Source: Cichorium intybus (lineage: Eukaryota > Streptophyta > Magnoliopsida > Asterales > Asteraceae). Taken from it: a DNA stretch of 64,000 nt. A model generated the notes under the pieces. The model saw only the letters and a list, made by a program, of their open reading frames with translations, did no database searches and was not told where the DNA came from. The stretch lies in NCBI GenBank assembly GCA_023525715.1, contig CM042012.1, positions 59,485,205 through 59,549,204 on the forward strand. Reading direction: 5' to 3'. Both the position numbers and the translations under genes were made by a program. This document shows positions 1-11,321 of the stretch, piece after piece. The stretch's first letter is position 1. Every line of letters begins with the position of its first letter.

Positions 1-71
<71 letters not shown>
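1..71. repeat. (TA)n microsatellite, cut by the window edge
   Basis: Uninterrupted TA dinucleotides from the first base to about position 71. The true length is unknown because the tract continues beyond the window. Confidence 0.95.
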
Positions 72-75
<4 letters not shown>

Positions 76-529
76 TACCAACTTCCGTTTCCCTCACAGA
101 AATCAATGTTCATTTCATTTTTACTTTTTCTAAAACCATACCTAATAAATTAAGATTATAGTATAATTGTTAAAGTATTTGATACAAAAATAAAAAAGTT
201 TCTATTTAGAAATAGTAATTTTGATTCTTTTTATAGCAAAGTTTTATATTTACGTTTTTTTCTTCTCAACAAATTTCAAATTAATTGTTCTCATCATTAT
301 TTATTATAATGTTATATTATTGGTATTTCGTAAGTTACAATTTCGGTTCCTTATTATATTTCAAAGTTATATTTTTCGTCCCTTACATAATTTGTTCTTT
401 TGTCGAGCTGCGTTTTTCAATATATCGGGCTTCTGTAGCATCGCACGAATAGTCCAAAAACTAGTTTTATTATATTTGGTAAAATAAAATATGTTTTTTT
501 ATTTTTATCCGTCGGGTACCAAGCTAGTT
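72..529. other. AT-rich upstream spacer of the host gene
   Basis: AT-rich sequence without convincing coding potential. The short open frames here show no recognisable motif. It probably contains the distal promoter of the gene that follows; no specific element could be identified. Confidence 0.5.
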
Positions 530-538
530 TATATAAAG
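530..538 (+). promoter_or_regulatory. Probable TATA box of the DUF1475-type gene
   Basis: The motif TATATAAAG lies about 95 bases before the ATG at 632, a plausible distance for a TATA box plus a short 5' leader. It is the best match in the 100 bases before the gene. Inferred from sequence only. Confidence 0.5.
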
Positions 539-631
539 ATATCAAAGCAACAATTCCAGTTTATATCACTCATCTCGTTGTCACAACGAGTCAACGACTC
601 TCTTCCCCGACACACAGACGTCGGACCAATA

Positions 632-2774
632 ATGCCGGCGTCGGCATCGGTGGTAGTCACACTAAAGACGCTGTTTAGCGTATTGGCTTGTGTGATGGTA
701 GCTACGCTTCTTTGGGCAATCGCCACCGACGGGCTCGTTTCTTGTGTCGAACTTCGCGCACGGTAACTTACAAACTTAAATTACAAATTTGTATATCGAG
801 ATTGCCTGTTTTGATCTTAGATTGTGTTTCATTTAAATATAAAATGAAGTGTTTCATCTGTATTTTGAATTTTGATGGTTGTTTGCTATCTGCATCACAT
901 CATAGTTATATCAATTGCTCTGTCTGTTCCCAAATTAGATTCCATTTTCTCTGAAACAATCTCCTCTTTGAGTTTATTGTCAAACGTATGATACAGATTT
1001 TGAAGATACGAGTTAATTATCAATGATTTATCTCTAAATCAAAGAGGAAACAGTTTCGTTTTCGTCTGTAATTAGTTTATCGTCAAACAATTGCAGATGG
1101 CTGGCAGTGGCACTGATAAACTTTTACATAAATGTTGCTTTCATAGGGGTAAGAAATTTCATTTCATTTCAGCTACAAGCTAAGTTGTTATCCGGTTAAC
1201 AATTTAACATTTGGACTCATGTGATTTTTATACTTGTAATCTTTAGGCTTGGTTTGTATACAAGGAATCAAGCTGGATAAAAGCAGCTATTTTAATAATT
1301 TTAGAAATTGTGTTTGGAAGGTACTCTTCTTGTTTAAAGCATACATTTTAAAATTTGTAGATATTATATAATTTTGTTTCCATGTGCAGCATTATTACCT
1401 TTGGATATATCGTTATGCAATTGTTCAAGTTTTCAAGGGATGAATCTTCAAAGGATCCGTTATACTTTGTGTTTGTGAGACATGAAAAAAGGTAATAATA
1501 GATTAAATTATATATATTTACAATAAACTTGTAACTTTATTTATATATTTGTTTTAGGGATGTCATCGAACGAAAGAGAGGACCTTCTGTTGTAACTTCA
1601 AGAGTAATCATTTCTTCACTTGGCTGCTTCATGTTGGGAAGTATTATTTATATAACTATTGTTGATGGATCTCCATTCCGTACCCAAGTATTCTCACCGT
1701 AAATTTCCTTTTTTACCCTTCTATTTCTAAAAAAGTGAATTGAGTGACATAAAGTTGACAATAGTAAATGATTGTAGGTGCATGGTAGGCACATTAACAG
1801 ACTTCTATTTCAATGTACTGGCTTTATCGGTATGTCTCCATTCATGATATACTTTACAACTCTTTTGTTTCAATAAATAGTTTTATTTTGGACATGTATT
1901 TTAATTTTAGAATATATTACAAATTTGGTCCCCGAGTATTTAGTTAGTTTTTCAATTACGTCCCAAAAGGTTTCTCTTGCATTTTGGGTCCTCATTGAGG
2001 TTCTTGTAACGTTATTAGTTTCTGTTCCAAGTAAAATGACTATTTTCAGTCCTTCAATATAGCTGATTTTTACATTTTTTTAGGGAAATTTCCAATAAAG
2101 TCCTAATATTTTGATATCCCTTTTTTTATCCCAAAAATATATTCATTTTCTTGGAATAAGGATAAAAAACGTAACAAAAAACTCAAATAAGGACCAAAAT
2201 TGTAAGAGAAAACTTTTTGGGAGAAAAAATGTAAAAATCAGCTATACTCAGGGACCAAAAATGTAATTTACTCTACGGACATGGAATATTTGAGTACTTT
2301 TCTTCAGGTGTGGGTAGCATATAAGGAATCAAGTTGGATAAGTGCTTTCTTGTGGATACTTTCACTTGTATGTTTTGGGAGGTAATCATTTATTCAAACA
2401 TGATTTTCTTTATAGCAAAATTATCTTCTTAAAATTTTTTAGGTTCCGAATATTTATATCATTTTCTTTTAGATTTATATTTCTTGATTATGTGGGTACC
2501 GTTGATTTATTTTCTTTAACAGCATCGGTACATGTGTATACATAGTACGACAGTTGTTCTACCTCTCACCTCATCAACATGTTTCCCTTGTACTTCTCAA
2601 CAACAAAAATATGTAAGTGTCTTTTGATATTTTATAAACAAGCACTCATATTACATCATATTGTTGTAATTTTGTGGTTAAAGTTTTGATTTCTATTTTT
2701 CTTGATAGTTTTTTGAATTTTGTAGGGACTTCTCGTCAAGTGATCCACTATTGGTGGTGCATGCCGATGTATAA
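632..2774 (+). CDS. DUF1475-type plant membrane protein, 9 exons, 254 residues
   Basis: No single open frame shows this gene. Joining nine GT-AG exons gives a perfect 255-codon frame: 632-762, 1097-1148, 1247-1320, 1390-1491, 1558-1698, 1778-1829, 2308-2381, 2523-2612, 2726-2774. The product is rich in hydrophobic helices and is probably multispanning. It is a two-fold internal repeat. Exons 2 and 6 are both 52 bases (WLAVALINFYINVAFIG against CMVGTLTDFYFNVLALS). Exons 3 and 7 are both 74 bases and share YKESSWI. Exons 1 and 5 both carry a helix ending in a VDG/TDG-like turn. Length and wording fit plant DUF1475 proteins as I recall them; function is unknown. The ATG at 632 is chosen because it directly precedes the first helix. 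No damage is seen, so the gene may be functional. Confidence 0.85.
1917..2267. mobile_element. MITE-like inverted-repeat insertion in intron 6
   Basis: The sixth intron is much longer than the others. It contains a block that begins TTACAAATTTGGTCCC and ends with the near-complement of that sequence (GGGACCAAAAATGTAA at about 2251-2266). Inside are repeated phrases of the 'gtccc / ggaccaaaa' kind common in non-autonomous plant elements. No target duplication was resolved and no coding sequence is present. Family unknown. Confidence 0.45.
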
Positions 2775-3662
2775 GTATAGTTTATAGCGGTTTGTTTTTT
2801 CCTAATAATAGTGGCATTTAAAATCGGTATTTAGGACTGAAGACACGAAATTATGTTATGTAACTCTATTATTAAGTAATTATTTTGCGAGCAACATGGG
2901 TAACATAATTGGGAATTGAGATGTGAGACGTGACTCGACAAGCTTTTTAAGGTTATTTCTGATGATGAGAAGGGTATTCACGTCTTTTGCACATAGCAGA
3001 GGTGAGAGTGAGTAAAAAAAATTGTGATTTTTTCTAATTGGCATTGGTCTTAGTCTAATATATGAAAAAAAAATCAATAATAGATTTTATATTTTGTTTT
3101 ATAAACATGGAAATATATTGTTAGAAGTGGGAAATCTCGGTTTTATGCAAATGAAAATATATTTTTCGAAAAAGGACAATCTCGTTAACAAATGGGACCA
3201 AAAGGATTCTTTTCTTCATGAAACTTTCAAAGATAGCATACATGCATGATATCATGTATGCATATTCTAACTATGTAGGTAAGTCAAGCTTATAAGCTTG
3301 CTTGCCTATCTTTGTCATCATTAGGCCTGGAAAACGTGTAGTGTCATGTTGGGTTCGTATCGAGTTGAAAATTAAATGGGTCGAGATAGCTTAACACTAA
3401 CCTGACCTGTTTAATTATTGTATCGTGTAGTCTCGTTTCAAATTGTTTATTTTCGTGTAGAGTTTGTATCAGGTTGGCGGGTTTAGGATTAAGACCTTGT
3501 AAATGTGTAATGTCACTGTATTGAAATACTAAATAGGTTGAAAGAGTAGGAGTTAGAGAGTTTGGAAAAGAAAATGTGAAAAACTAAAAGGAGTAGTAGT
3601 TTGAGAATTGGAGGGGAGAAATTCACAATAAGTTTAGAGGAGTGAAGTCACGGTAAGAGGAA
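2775..3662. other. Intergenic spacer downstream of the host gene
   Basis: No coding sequence recognised. It holds two palindromic stretches. One at about 3235-3265 has arms GCATACATG and CATGTATGC. The other, at 3285-3300, is the perfect 16-base palindrome CAAGCTTATAAGCTTG. The stretch 3325-3490 resembles diffuse plant repeat sequence but could not be assigned. Confidence 0.5.
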
Positions 3663-3781
3663 AGTGGTTGTGTGTGACTGTGGAATCTTGAATATGAATG
3701 AAAAAATGAAAAACTAAAAATAAGTGGTTGTGTGTGATTGTCGAGTCTTGGATATTAATGAAAAGGAAAAACTGAAAATAA
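3663..3781. repeat. Imperfect ~60-bp tandem duplication
   Basis: Two copies (about 3663-3722 and 3724-3781) each begin GTGGTTGTGTGTGA and end with an A-rich segment. They differ at several positions. The pair lies just before the insertion site of the large copia element, so it belongs to the old target sequence. Confidence 0.7.
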
Positions 3782-3808
3782 ATCTCAGTCTGAGAATTAA
3801 TGGCTACC

Positions 3809-4127
3809 TGTTGAGTCCTAAATAAAGATTGAGTCAAAGATGCTAATCGGATTTATCGCCAGATTTAGTGCCTTTAGTTTAGCTATCGGTTATGGAATGA
3901 GCCTGTCCTTCCATACTTAGTTTTTGTATAAATAGCATGCTCGTACCCTAATTAGGGTTAACTTTGGTAATCTTTTACGGCACTCATACAGAATAGTTCA
4001 CATCGAATTGTTCTTGAGTTGCATATAAATCATTTGACATCAGTTCTTCATATTGTTTGTTCCTGTTCTTGTTTATCTTTCTTATTCCGCATTGTTTGAA
4101 TCTTGATCCAACACTTTTGTTTCAACA
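3809..4127 (+). repeat. 5' LTR of the SIRE-like element
   Basis: Begins TGTTGAGTC and ends TTTCAACA. It matches 16684-17002 at the same length of 319 bp. A TATA-like TGTATAAATAG lies at about 3927-3937 and is the likely promoter core. Confidence 0.95.
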
Positions 4128-4129
4128 AT

Positions 4130-4141
4130 TGGTATCAGAGC
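4130..4141 (+). promoter_or_regulatory. Primer-binding site, initiator Met tRNA
   Basis: TGGTATCAGAGC, complementary to the 3' end of plant initiator-Met tRNA, starts two bases after the left LTR. This is the usual arrangement for plant copia elements. Confidence 0.95.
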
Positions 4142-4282
4142 AGGAGTTAGTGTTATTCACAGATCTGTCTTTGATTATCTTCATCGTTTTGATCGATTTT
4201 GGATATCAGACTTTGATCTTTACGTTAGATTCTTCTTTTGATCTATTATTACACTTCTGATTCAAACCATAAACAAGTTTCA

Positions 4283-6481
4283 ATGGCTTTTGACGACTCA
4301 CATACTCAGTTATTCAATCTTTCAAGCAGCATTAGATCCACCACCAGGACTCCAATTCTATTTACTCAAGAATATGAGGTTTGGGCGTTGCACTTTGAAG
4401 ATTATGTTCTTGGCATTGAAGAACTTGGAGCAACGATTTGGCAAGCTATTACTGAAGAAACTTATGCCCATACGGCTACAAGGAGGGTTATCAAAACCCT
4501 AAAAGAATACAACAATCTGCTTGTTACTCACACAGACATTCCTCAAGACGAGAAGGATAAACTGATGTGCAACATTAAAGCATTCAGAATTATCAGATTC
4601 GCTCTCCAAGCAGACACTCTTTGCCTGGTTAGTTCATGCGAGACGGCAAAAGAGATCTGGGATAGACTTAAAGAGTTGTACTCTGGAGATGCTGACCTCG
4701 AGCACTCAATTCAGACCACTCTTCTTTCCGATTTCGGATCTTTTGTACAAGGTCCAGAAGAAACTCTAACCCAGACATTCAATCGCTACAACCATCTTCT
4801 TAGTCGATTGTTAAAGTACAAAATTGCTCGTACTGTAATTGAGCAGAAGGTCACTTTTCTAGATGGTCTTCGTTCTGAATGGAAGGCCATTGTTTCAATA
4901 ATAAAAGCGCATGAACAGTTTAAAACTTACACTCTGGCTAAAGTTGTGGGAATCCTTAAGTCCCATGAAAAAGAAGTTACTTCGGAAGCTAAAGCGACTA
5001 TTGGTCTTGGTTCGCTTGCTTTAGTTGCCGCTGGGAAGAAATCTGCTGAAATCGATTCTGATTCAGATTTCTCCGACGATGATCTGACCAGAGAAGATAA
5101 AGCTTTGATGGTCTCAAATCCCAAGAAGTTCTTCAAGAAAAACTTCTCTAAATATAAAAACCGAAGCCGACAGGAGGTTTTAATTCCAAAAATACATCGG
5201 AAGAAAACCAGAAAAAGAAAGGTGATGAAGAAAAGAAGCTTGTTGGTGACTCGGGTTATGATTGCCATTACTGCAAAGGCAAGAACCACTTCGTGAAAGA
5301 CTGCTTGCTCCGAAAGCAAACTGAGAAGAATGAGCAAGTAAAAGATGAAGCATATTACGCAAAGAAGATTGCGGAACTGAAAAAGAACGATGCTTCAATT
5401 ACCAAAGCAGCTTTTGTGGTCAAGGAGGATAGCGAGTTCGGTGCCGTTGAGGTCTGGTCAACGGATTCGGAAGATGAGGAGGTAAGAAATCCGACGCACG
5501 GACGATGTCTGATGGTGAAGACTGACCATTCCGAAAGCAGAGGGTACTCTACTGATGGGTGCCAAACTTCAGCAAGTTGCTTTGCTGCGAAACCTGTTTC
5601 GGAACAGATAGAGGAGTGCGAGGCTGTGGTCAACAAGGTACGCTCTATCCTTAAGTCTTTAAATATTTGCTCTTCCAATTATGATAACGAATTAGATGAT
5701 CTTAGATTTACTGTTTCCAGTTTGACTGATAGCTTAAAAAGAACACGTCTAAGTAATTCTAACTTAAATGATCAATTGAGCAGGGTATCGAATAAGAATG
5801 AGGAGAGGCGAATGAGAATCGAGGCGTTGGATAGTGAATTAGTTAGAGCACGAGACGATATCATTTATGTTAAAAGGGATAATTTAATTCTTGTCAAACA
5901 GAGGAATATTTTTTGTTTAATCGCAAAACGTCTTTACAATAATATTACTCAATTGCATCTTGACTGTGATATAGGCAGGGGTTTACACAAAATGATTTTG
6001 CCCTTTCTTGAATTAAAAGAGGACGAAATTGATGCTGAATGCTACAGGTGTGAAACCATTGTTTCATCTGATGATGTTTCGGAAGCATATCGTATTGGAC
6101 TTGACAAAATTGAAAGTTACATTCAGTCCAAAGAACATAAAAACATGGTTAAAGAATATTTTTCTGAAAATGATCATGAGGAAATTAAAACATCAACCTT
6201 GAAAAACTTTCACTCATTATGCTCTAAATTAAATTCTGATAGTACTCCCTTTAATGAGAATATTTCTGATTTTGATGAAAGTGAAATGAGTGAGATATCA
6301 GTTGAGGATGAAATTGACTGTTCGGAATTCATAAACAATTCTACTGATACTAAGAAAAATCTCATTTCTGAAAATTCAGTCGCTTTTGCGAGGATTGTTG
6401 AAAATAAAGGATCACAAGCCTTAAACGAACAAGCCACTATTTTTTCCAAAGATTCAGACCATACCAAACCAAGTTTTTGTT
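4283..6481 (+). pseudogene. Broken gag with CCHC knuckle and long coiled-coil extension
   Basis: Starts MAFDDSHTQ. Roughly residues 25-240 form a UBN2-type copia Gag domain (for example EIWDRLKELY). A frameshift at about 5165-5180 moves the frame. The zinc knuckle CHYCKGKNHFVKDC at 5263-5304 is in the second frame, which runs on to 6483. That second part (about 5300-6480) is acidic with heptad-like stretches and is much longer than a standard copia Gag tail; such extensions are typical of SIRE-type elements. A further frameshift at about 6480 leads into the next segment. The role, by family knowledge, is particle assembly and RNA binding; this copy cannot make the full protein. Confidence 0.85.
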
Positions 6482-7384
6482 AAACCAGGTCTGAATTCTA
6501 AAGATGTAACTGAACTTAAAGTCCTGGTTGATAACGATAATTCCGATGTCTGTGATACTTTCTTTTGGTCGGAACCAATTGACAATTCGGATGAAACCAA
6601 AGGTCTTTCCGAAATGACCTCTTGGAAGTCTCGTGGTAAATACATCTCTGGATCGTTGAATAGCAAAAACTTTGTTTCACAAAATAAATCATGGGGCACA
6701 AAGGTTCTTTCAAACTCTAAGTCAAGTAATTTCAAATCTGATTCTAATCACTGCTCAACATCTCGTACTCATAAGTCTCCTGAAGAGCTGATTGCCAAAA
6801 GGAAACAGATGAATGCGAGGTACAAAAAGAATTTGAAAGAAAGAAAACAATTATGGAGAAACAAAAACGACTTAAACCCAACCCAGAAAGCCAATTCAAT
6901 TCCGATTCCGAAATTTGTGAAAACTCCAAACTCTGAGCAAAATCCAATTCCTATTCATAAAGCCTCATCTTCAACAGAAACAAAGTATCCCACTCATATC
7001 CTCAGCTCAAGTGATTCAAAAGGGAAAGCCAAGCTTTACCCTGAACCTGAAACCAGACAGAATCTCAAAACCAACAAGATTCACCCAACAACTATTTCTA
7101 AACAAAACTCCTCATCTCAATCAATCAAACTTCCAAATCCTACTCATAACTCTCGCAGTCAGAAAACTCATTATTATCAAGGAACCAACACGTTCATTCC
7201 TACGAAATTTCGTTTTGCTAACGAAAGATGGCAATCCACAAAAAGGAAAGTGTTCCGAATTGAAAATAAGAAAAATCAACCATCTGTGAGAAAATCATTT
7301 TGGGTTGAAAAGTCATGCATATTTCCTACTTTTCGTAAATTCTCACATGGGCCCACATTGGTTTGGGTTCCTAAATCTCTCTAA
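6482..7384 (+). pseudogene. Basic Ser/Asn/Lys-rich segment between Gag and protease
   Basis: The open frame starts immediately after the frameshift at about 6480 (first residues KPGLNSKDV) and runs to a TAA at 7382-7384. It is in frame with the protease-integrase segment that follows, so one nonsense codon separates them. The composition is strongly basic, rich in Lys, Ser, Asn and Pro, with no enzyme motif. It ends in a segment (THGPTLVWVPK-like) that in related elements precedes the protease. It is part of the Gag-Pol precursor and not a separate gene. Confidence 0.7.
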
Positions 7385-7387
7385 TTT

Positions 7388-8754
7388 GTGCAGGTACTAC
7401 GTGACGAACAGTATGATCCAGAATGGTATGGCTGTTCGCGTCACATGACAGGGAGGAAGGAAGAATTACGAGAATATCGATCGCTAACGAATGAAGGAAA
7501 AGTCAGCTATGGAAACAATACAACTGGGAAAATCAAAGGCTATGGCATGATCACAAATGGTGAAATTTCGATCCGAAAAGTGGCATATGTTGAAGGACTT
7601 CAGCACAACCTAATCAGCGTTTCACAACTTGTTGTTGGAACTGGTCTTAGAGTTTCATTTGATGAAGATGGTTCCGAACTAGTTGAAAAGGAATCTAAAA
7701 AGCTCGTTCTGAAGTCAAAACGAAAAGGAGAGATGTTTCCTTTGGACATGAGACCCATTCAAGGAAAACCCGCCATTTGCTTACTCACAAAAGATGCGAA
7801 CGATGATAGTTGGCTATGGCATAGGCGTTTATCTCACATGAACTTTCCTGATATTAATAAACTGGTGCTTGGTGATCTTGTGCGAGGATTACCGCTACTC
7901 AAATATGACAAAGACCGATTATGTGATGCGTGTGAGCTGGGAAAACAAAGCCGAAAGAGTCATTCTACAATCATCAACACAAGGATAATCGAACCATTGG
8001 AACTTCTGCACATTGATCTTTGCGGTCCGTCTGCTATCGAAAGCGTTGCTCACAACAAATACATTATGGTTGTGGTAGACGACTTCTCTCACTTCACATG
8101 GGTGTTCTTTCTCAAGCAAAAATCTGAAGCAGCGATCAACATGATTAACTTCATCAGGCAGATAGAAGCTCTTCTCCGAAAGCAAGTTCGGATGATAAGA
8201 AGTGATAACGGCACAGAATTCAATAATAAAGTTCTAGATGATTTTCTTTCAATAAAGGAATCTCGCATAACTTCTCTGCCCCCTACACTCCTCAACAAAA
8301 TGGAGTGGTAGAAAGACGCAATCGTTCTCTCTGTGAAGCTGCTCGCACCATGCTCTCTTTTGCGAAACTTCCTCTATACTTCTGGGCCGATACCATCGCA
8401 ACTGCATGTTACACTCAGAACCGTTCAAACATCAACAAACGATTTAATCTCACTCCCTATGAAATCATCAACAAAATAAAACCGAACGTGAAATTCTTTC
8501 ATGTCTTCGGATCTAAGTGTTTTATTTTTAACTCAAAAGAGAAACGAGTTAAATGAGATGAAAAAGCTGATGAATGTATTTTTCTGGGATACTCTCTTAC
8601 CTCAAAGGCCTATCGTGTTCTGAACAAACGATCTCGGAAGATTGAAGAAACGTACTACATCACCTTTGATGATAGATACAATTCAAGAGCAAAGTACTCT
8701 ACTACGAAGACTCAGGAAATCTTTCCCAAAACAAATAAAACAACAATTCCTCTT
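7388..8754 (+). pseudogene. Protease-integrase part of the SIRE-like pol, inactivated
   Basis: The protease should carry an Asp-Ser-Gly triad just before GCSRHMTG. Here the text reads EWYGCSRHMTG (about 7421-7450), so the catalytic residues are deleted. The integrase zinc finger follows (WLWHRRLSHMNF, then CDACELGK). The catalytic core shows the first Asp in LLHIDLCGP (about 8010) and the second in IRSDNGTEF (about 8200). A frameshift at about 8250-8300 precedes the third acidic residue in VVERRNRSL (about 8311). A TGA at 8554-8556 sits where a Trp (TGG) is expected. The downstream frame resumes as DEKADECIFLGYS. This segment once supplied the enzyme that inserts the DNA copy into the genome. 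Confidence 0.9.
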
Positions 8755-10903
8755 ATGGATCTATATGAGGAATTCATGAATTTGTTCGATGAACCAGAAA
8801 ACGCAAAATTAGCAGAAGCAAAAGCAAGAGACAACCAAGGAGATGAGCTGTTGAAGATTATAGACAGTACCGTCAGCAAAAACGAAACTTCACACGACAA
8901 CTGCACATATGTTCCGATTCTGAACACTACTCCCACTCCTAATGCTCCAACTCCTATTTCCGATGCACCCATCCAGGGGGAGAGTTCAGCACCTATTCAG
9001 GGGGAGGGTATTTCTTCTGAATCAGAGACAAGCACTCCTTTGGTTGGACAAGGTAACTCCGATCTTGCTGATAAAAGAAACGATGCAAACTTCCTGGGGG
9101 AGAATGAAATTGAAAACAATGACCTTGACACACAATCAGAGGTACAATCGGAAGCAGAAGAAATTATTCCAGAGATTAATCCTGAATATGATCCAAATTA
9201 TCCTCCAATGATAAAATGGACAAAAGATCATCCACAATCTCAAATCATCGGAGAGACATCTGCTGGCGTTCTCACTCGAGCTCAAGCTAAAGAAAAGCAA
9301 GCTGCATTATTTTCAAAGGTGGAATTTTGCATGTTTCACTCGTTCATCTCCAAGATCGAACCTAAAACAGTTAAAGTTGCACTCGATCATGCTGACTGGG
9401 TCCAAGCAATGCAAGATGAGCTAAATGAATTTGAACGCAACAAGGTCTGGAGATTAGTTTCGACTCCGGAGAAGGCATCAGTTCTCAGAATGAAGTGGGT
9501 ATTCCGAAACAAATTAGACACAGAAGGGAATGTCATTCGGAACAAAGCAAGACTGGTAGTTAAAGGCTACTGTCAAGAAGAAGGAATTGATTATGAAGAA
9601 ACGTTTTCACCAGTGGCCAGACTGGAGTCCGTTCGGATTTTTCTTGCTTATGCAGCACACAAGGGTTTCGACGTCTATCAGATGGATGTTAAGTGTGCAT
9701 TTCTGAATGGAGAATTAGAAGAAACAGTCTATGTTGAACAGCCGCTTTGTGAGCAGCAAACATCCCGATCATTGCTATGTGTTAGATAAAGCTGTTTACG
9801 GTCTGAAGCAAGCTCCAAGAGCATGGTATGAAACTTTGACTTGGTTTCTCAAGCAATCCAAGTTCAAGCAAGGTTCTGTCGACCCAAACTTCTTTCGCAA
9901 AAAGGAAGGAAGTCATCTGATGATTGTTCAAATCTATGTCGATGATATCATTTTCGGATCTACACATCCAAGCCTAACGGCTGAATTCCGAAAACTGATG
10001 GAGACAAAATTTGAAATGAGCTCAATGGGTAAAATCAACTTCTTCCTAGGCCTTAATATCAGACAAAGCTCGGAAGGCATTTTCATCAATCAAGAAGCTT
10101 ATACCAAGTCGCTCTTACAGAAATTCGGAATGAAGGGAGATTCTAAAGTCAAAGTTCTGATGGCATTCGGAACCAAACTCACTCCTTCACTAGACAAACC
10201 TGCAACAGATATCACTCTCTACCGTCAAAGGATAGGTTCACTTCTCTACCTTACTTCAAGTAGACCTGACATCATGTTTGCTGTATGTTATTGTGCTAGA
10301 TTTCAGGCTAATCCCATAGAGCCACATCACAATGCTGTGAAGAACATATTCCGATATCTCAAAAGAACAACCTCACTTGGGCTATGGTATCCGTCAGGAT
10401 CTGGGTTCTTTGTTCAAGCATTTTCCGATGCAGATCTTGGTGGTTGTGGATTGGATCGCAAAAAGCACTTCGGGAGGATGTCAACTCCTCTATGGAAAAC
10501 TCGTGAGCTGGCAATCAAGGAAACAAACTTGTGTGTCACTCTCAACAGCTGAAGCTGAGTACATTGCTGCTGCTTCATGCACCTCTCAGATTATATGGAT
10601 TCAAAACCAACTGAGAGACTATGGAGTCAGTATGAAACGTATTCCACTTTACTGTGATTCCGAAAGTGCGATTCGGATCTACCACAATCCAGTGCAACAC
10701 TCAAAGACTAAACACATTGCACTCAGATCAGATATCACTTTATCAAAGATCATGTTGAAGATGGCAACATCGAGATTCATGTTGTTCGCTCAAATGATCA
10801 ACTGGCAGACATCTTCACCAAGGCACTTCCCGAGCTAGCATTTAACAGAATTCTTCAAGGCCTTGGAATGATGGAAGCTGAATCTGTTCCGAAATCCAAC
10901 TGA
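8755..10903 (+). pseudogene. Reverse transcriptase-RNase H part of the SIRE-like pol, frameshifted
   Basis: A hydrophilic linker (about 8755-9350) with several GEx-rich repeats leads into the RT, whose first motifs are MKWVFRNK, ARLVVKGY and MDVKCAFLNGEL. A frameshift at about 9745 moves to the next frame, which carries AVYGLKQAPRAWY and the active-site YVDD at 9935-9946. A further frameshift at about 10460 leads to RNase H (STAEAEYIAAASC), and another at about 10740 to the tail ending at TGA 10901-10903. At least three frameshifts make this copy inactive. RT wording is of the SIRE/Maximus type. Confidence 0.92.
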
Positions 10904-11259
10904 TTTTCCGATTGATTCCGAAATTCGGAATGTCTTGGAATCGGACTTTAGACAAGAATGATTAAGAGCGAATGTATCCTTTCTGTATATTTATTTTCCT
11001 CTATTTTTATTTTTATTTTTTTCTTTTTCTCAACAAAACATCAAAAATACTTTCTTTATATATATCAAAAATATCAAAAATATTTTCTAGTTCCTTAAAA
11101 ATTTTCTTTGTTTTCGTGTGTTGTGTGTTTTATTTTGTTTTTTTTATTTTACCTTGAGTTTTTAATTCTTATTTTTCCCTGTTCTTCTTGTTGTCAACTG
11201 TACTTGAGAATGCAGATACAGAATCCAAAGAGAAATCCATAAACAAAAGAAAGGCACAT
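10904..11259. other. Non-coding junction between pol and the antisense gene
   Basis: Begins with a cluster of three TTCCGAA/TTCGGAA heptamers within about 50 bases (10888-10935), then a long T-rich tract (about 10975-11190). No coding frame is supported. It would be the 3' trailer of pol on the plus strand and of the Agenet gene on the minus strand. Confidence 0.6.
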
Positions 11260-11265
11260 TTTATT
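11260..11265 (-). terminator. Probable poly(A) signal of the antisense Agenet gene
   Basis: On the minus strand this reads AATAAA, about 56 bases past the stop codon of the antisense ORF. This is a normal plant distance for a near-upstream polyadenylation element. Inferred from sequence. Confidence 0.55.
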
Positions 11266-11321
11266 TAAACTGAAGGAAGGTAGTTCGATACATCAAAAGG
11301 CAAAAGAAAAACTACTTCTTC

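Noticed and set aside
3231..3302. Palindromes GCATACATG..CATGTATGC and CAAGCTTATAAGCTTG
   Set aside because: Genuine palindromes, but short, in AT-rich spacer, without flanking duplication or neighbouring gene. No function can be argued.
3325..3490. Possible MITE with 'gtgtcatgttgggttcgtatcg' wording
   Set aside because: No inverted ends or target duplication could be located by eye.
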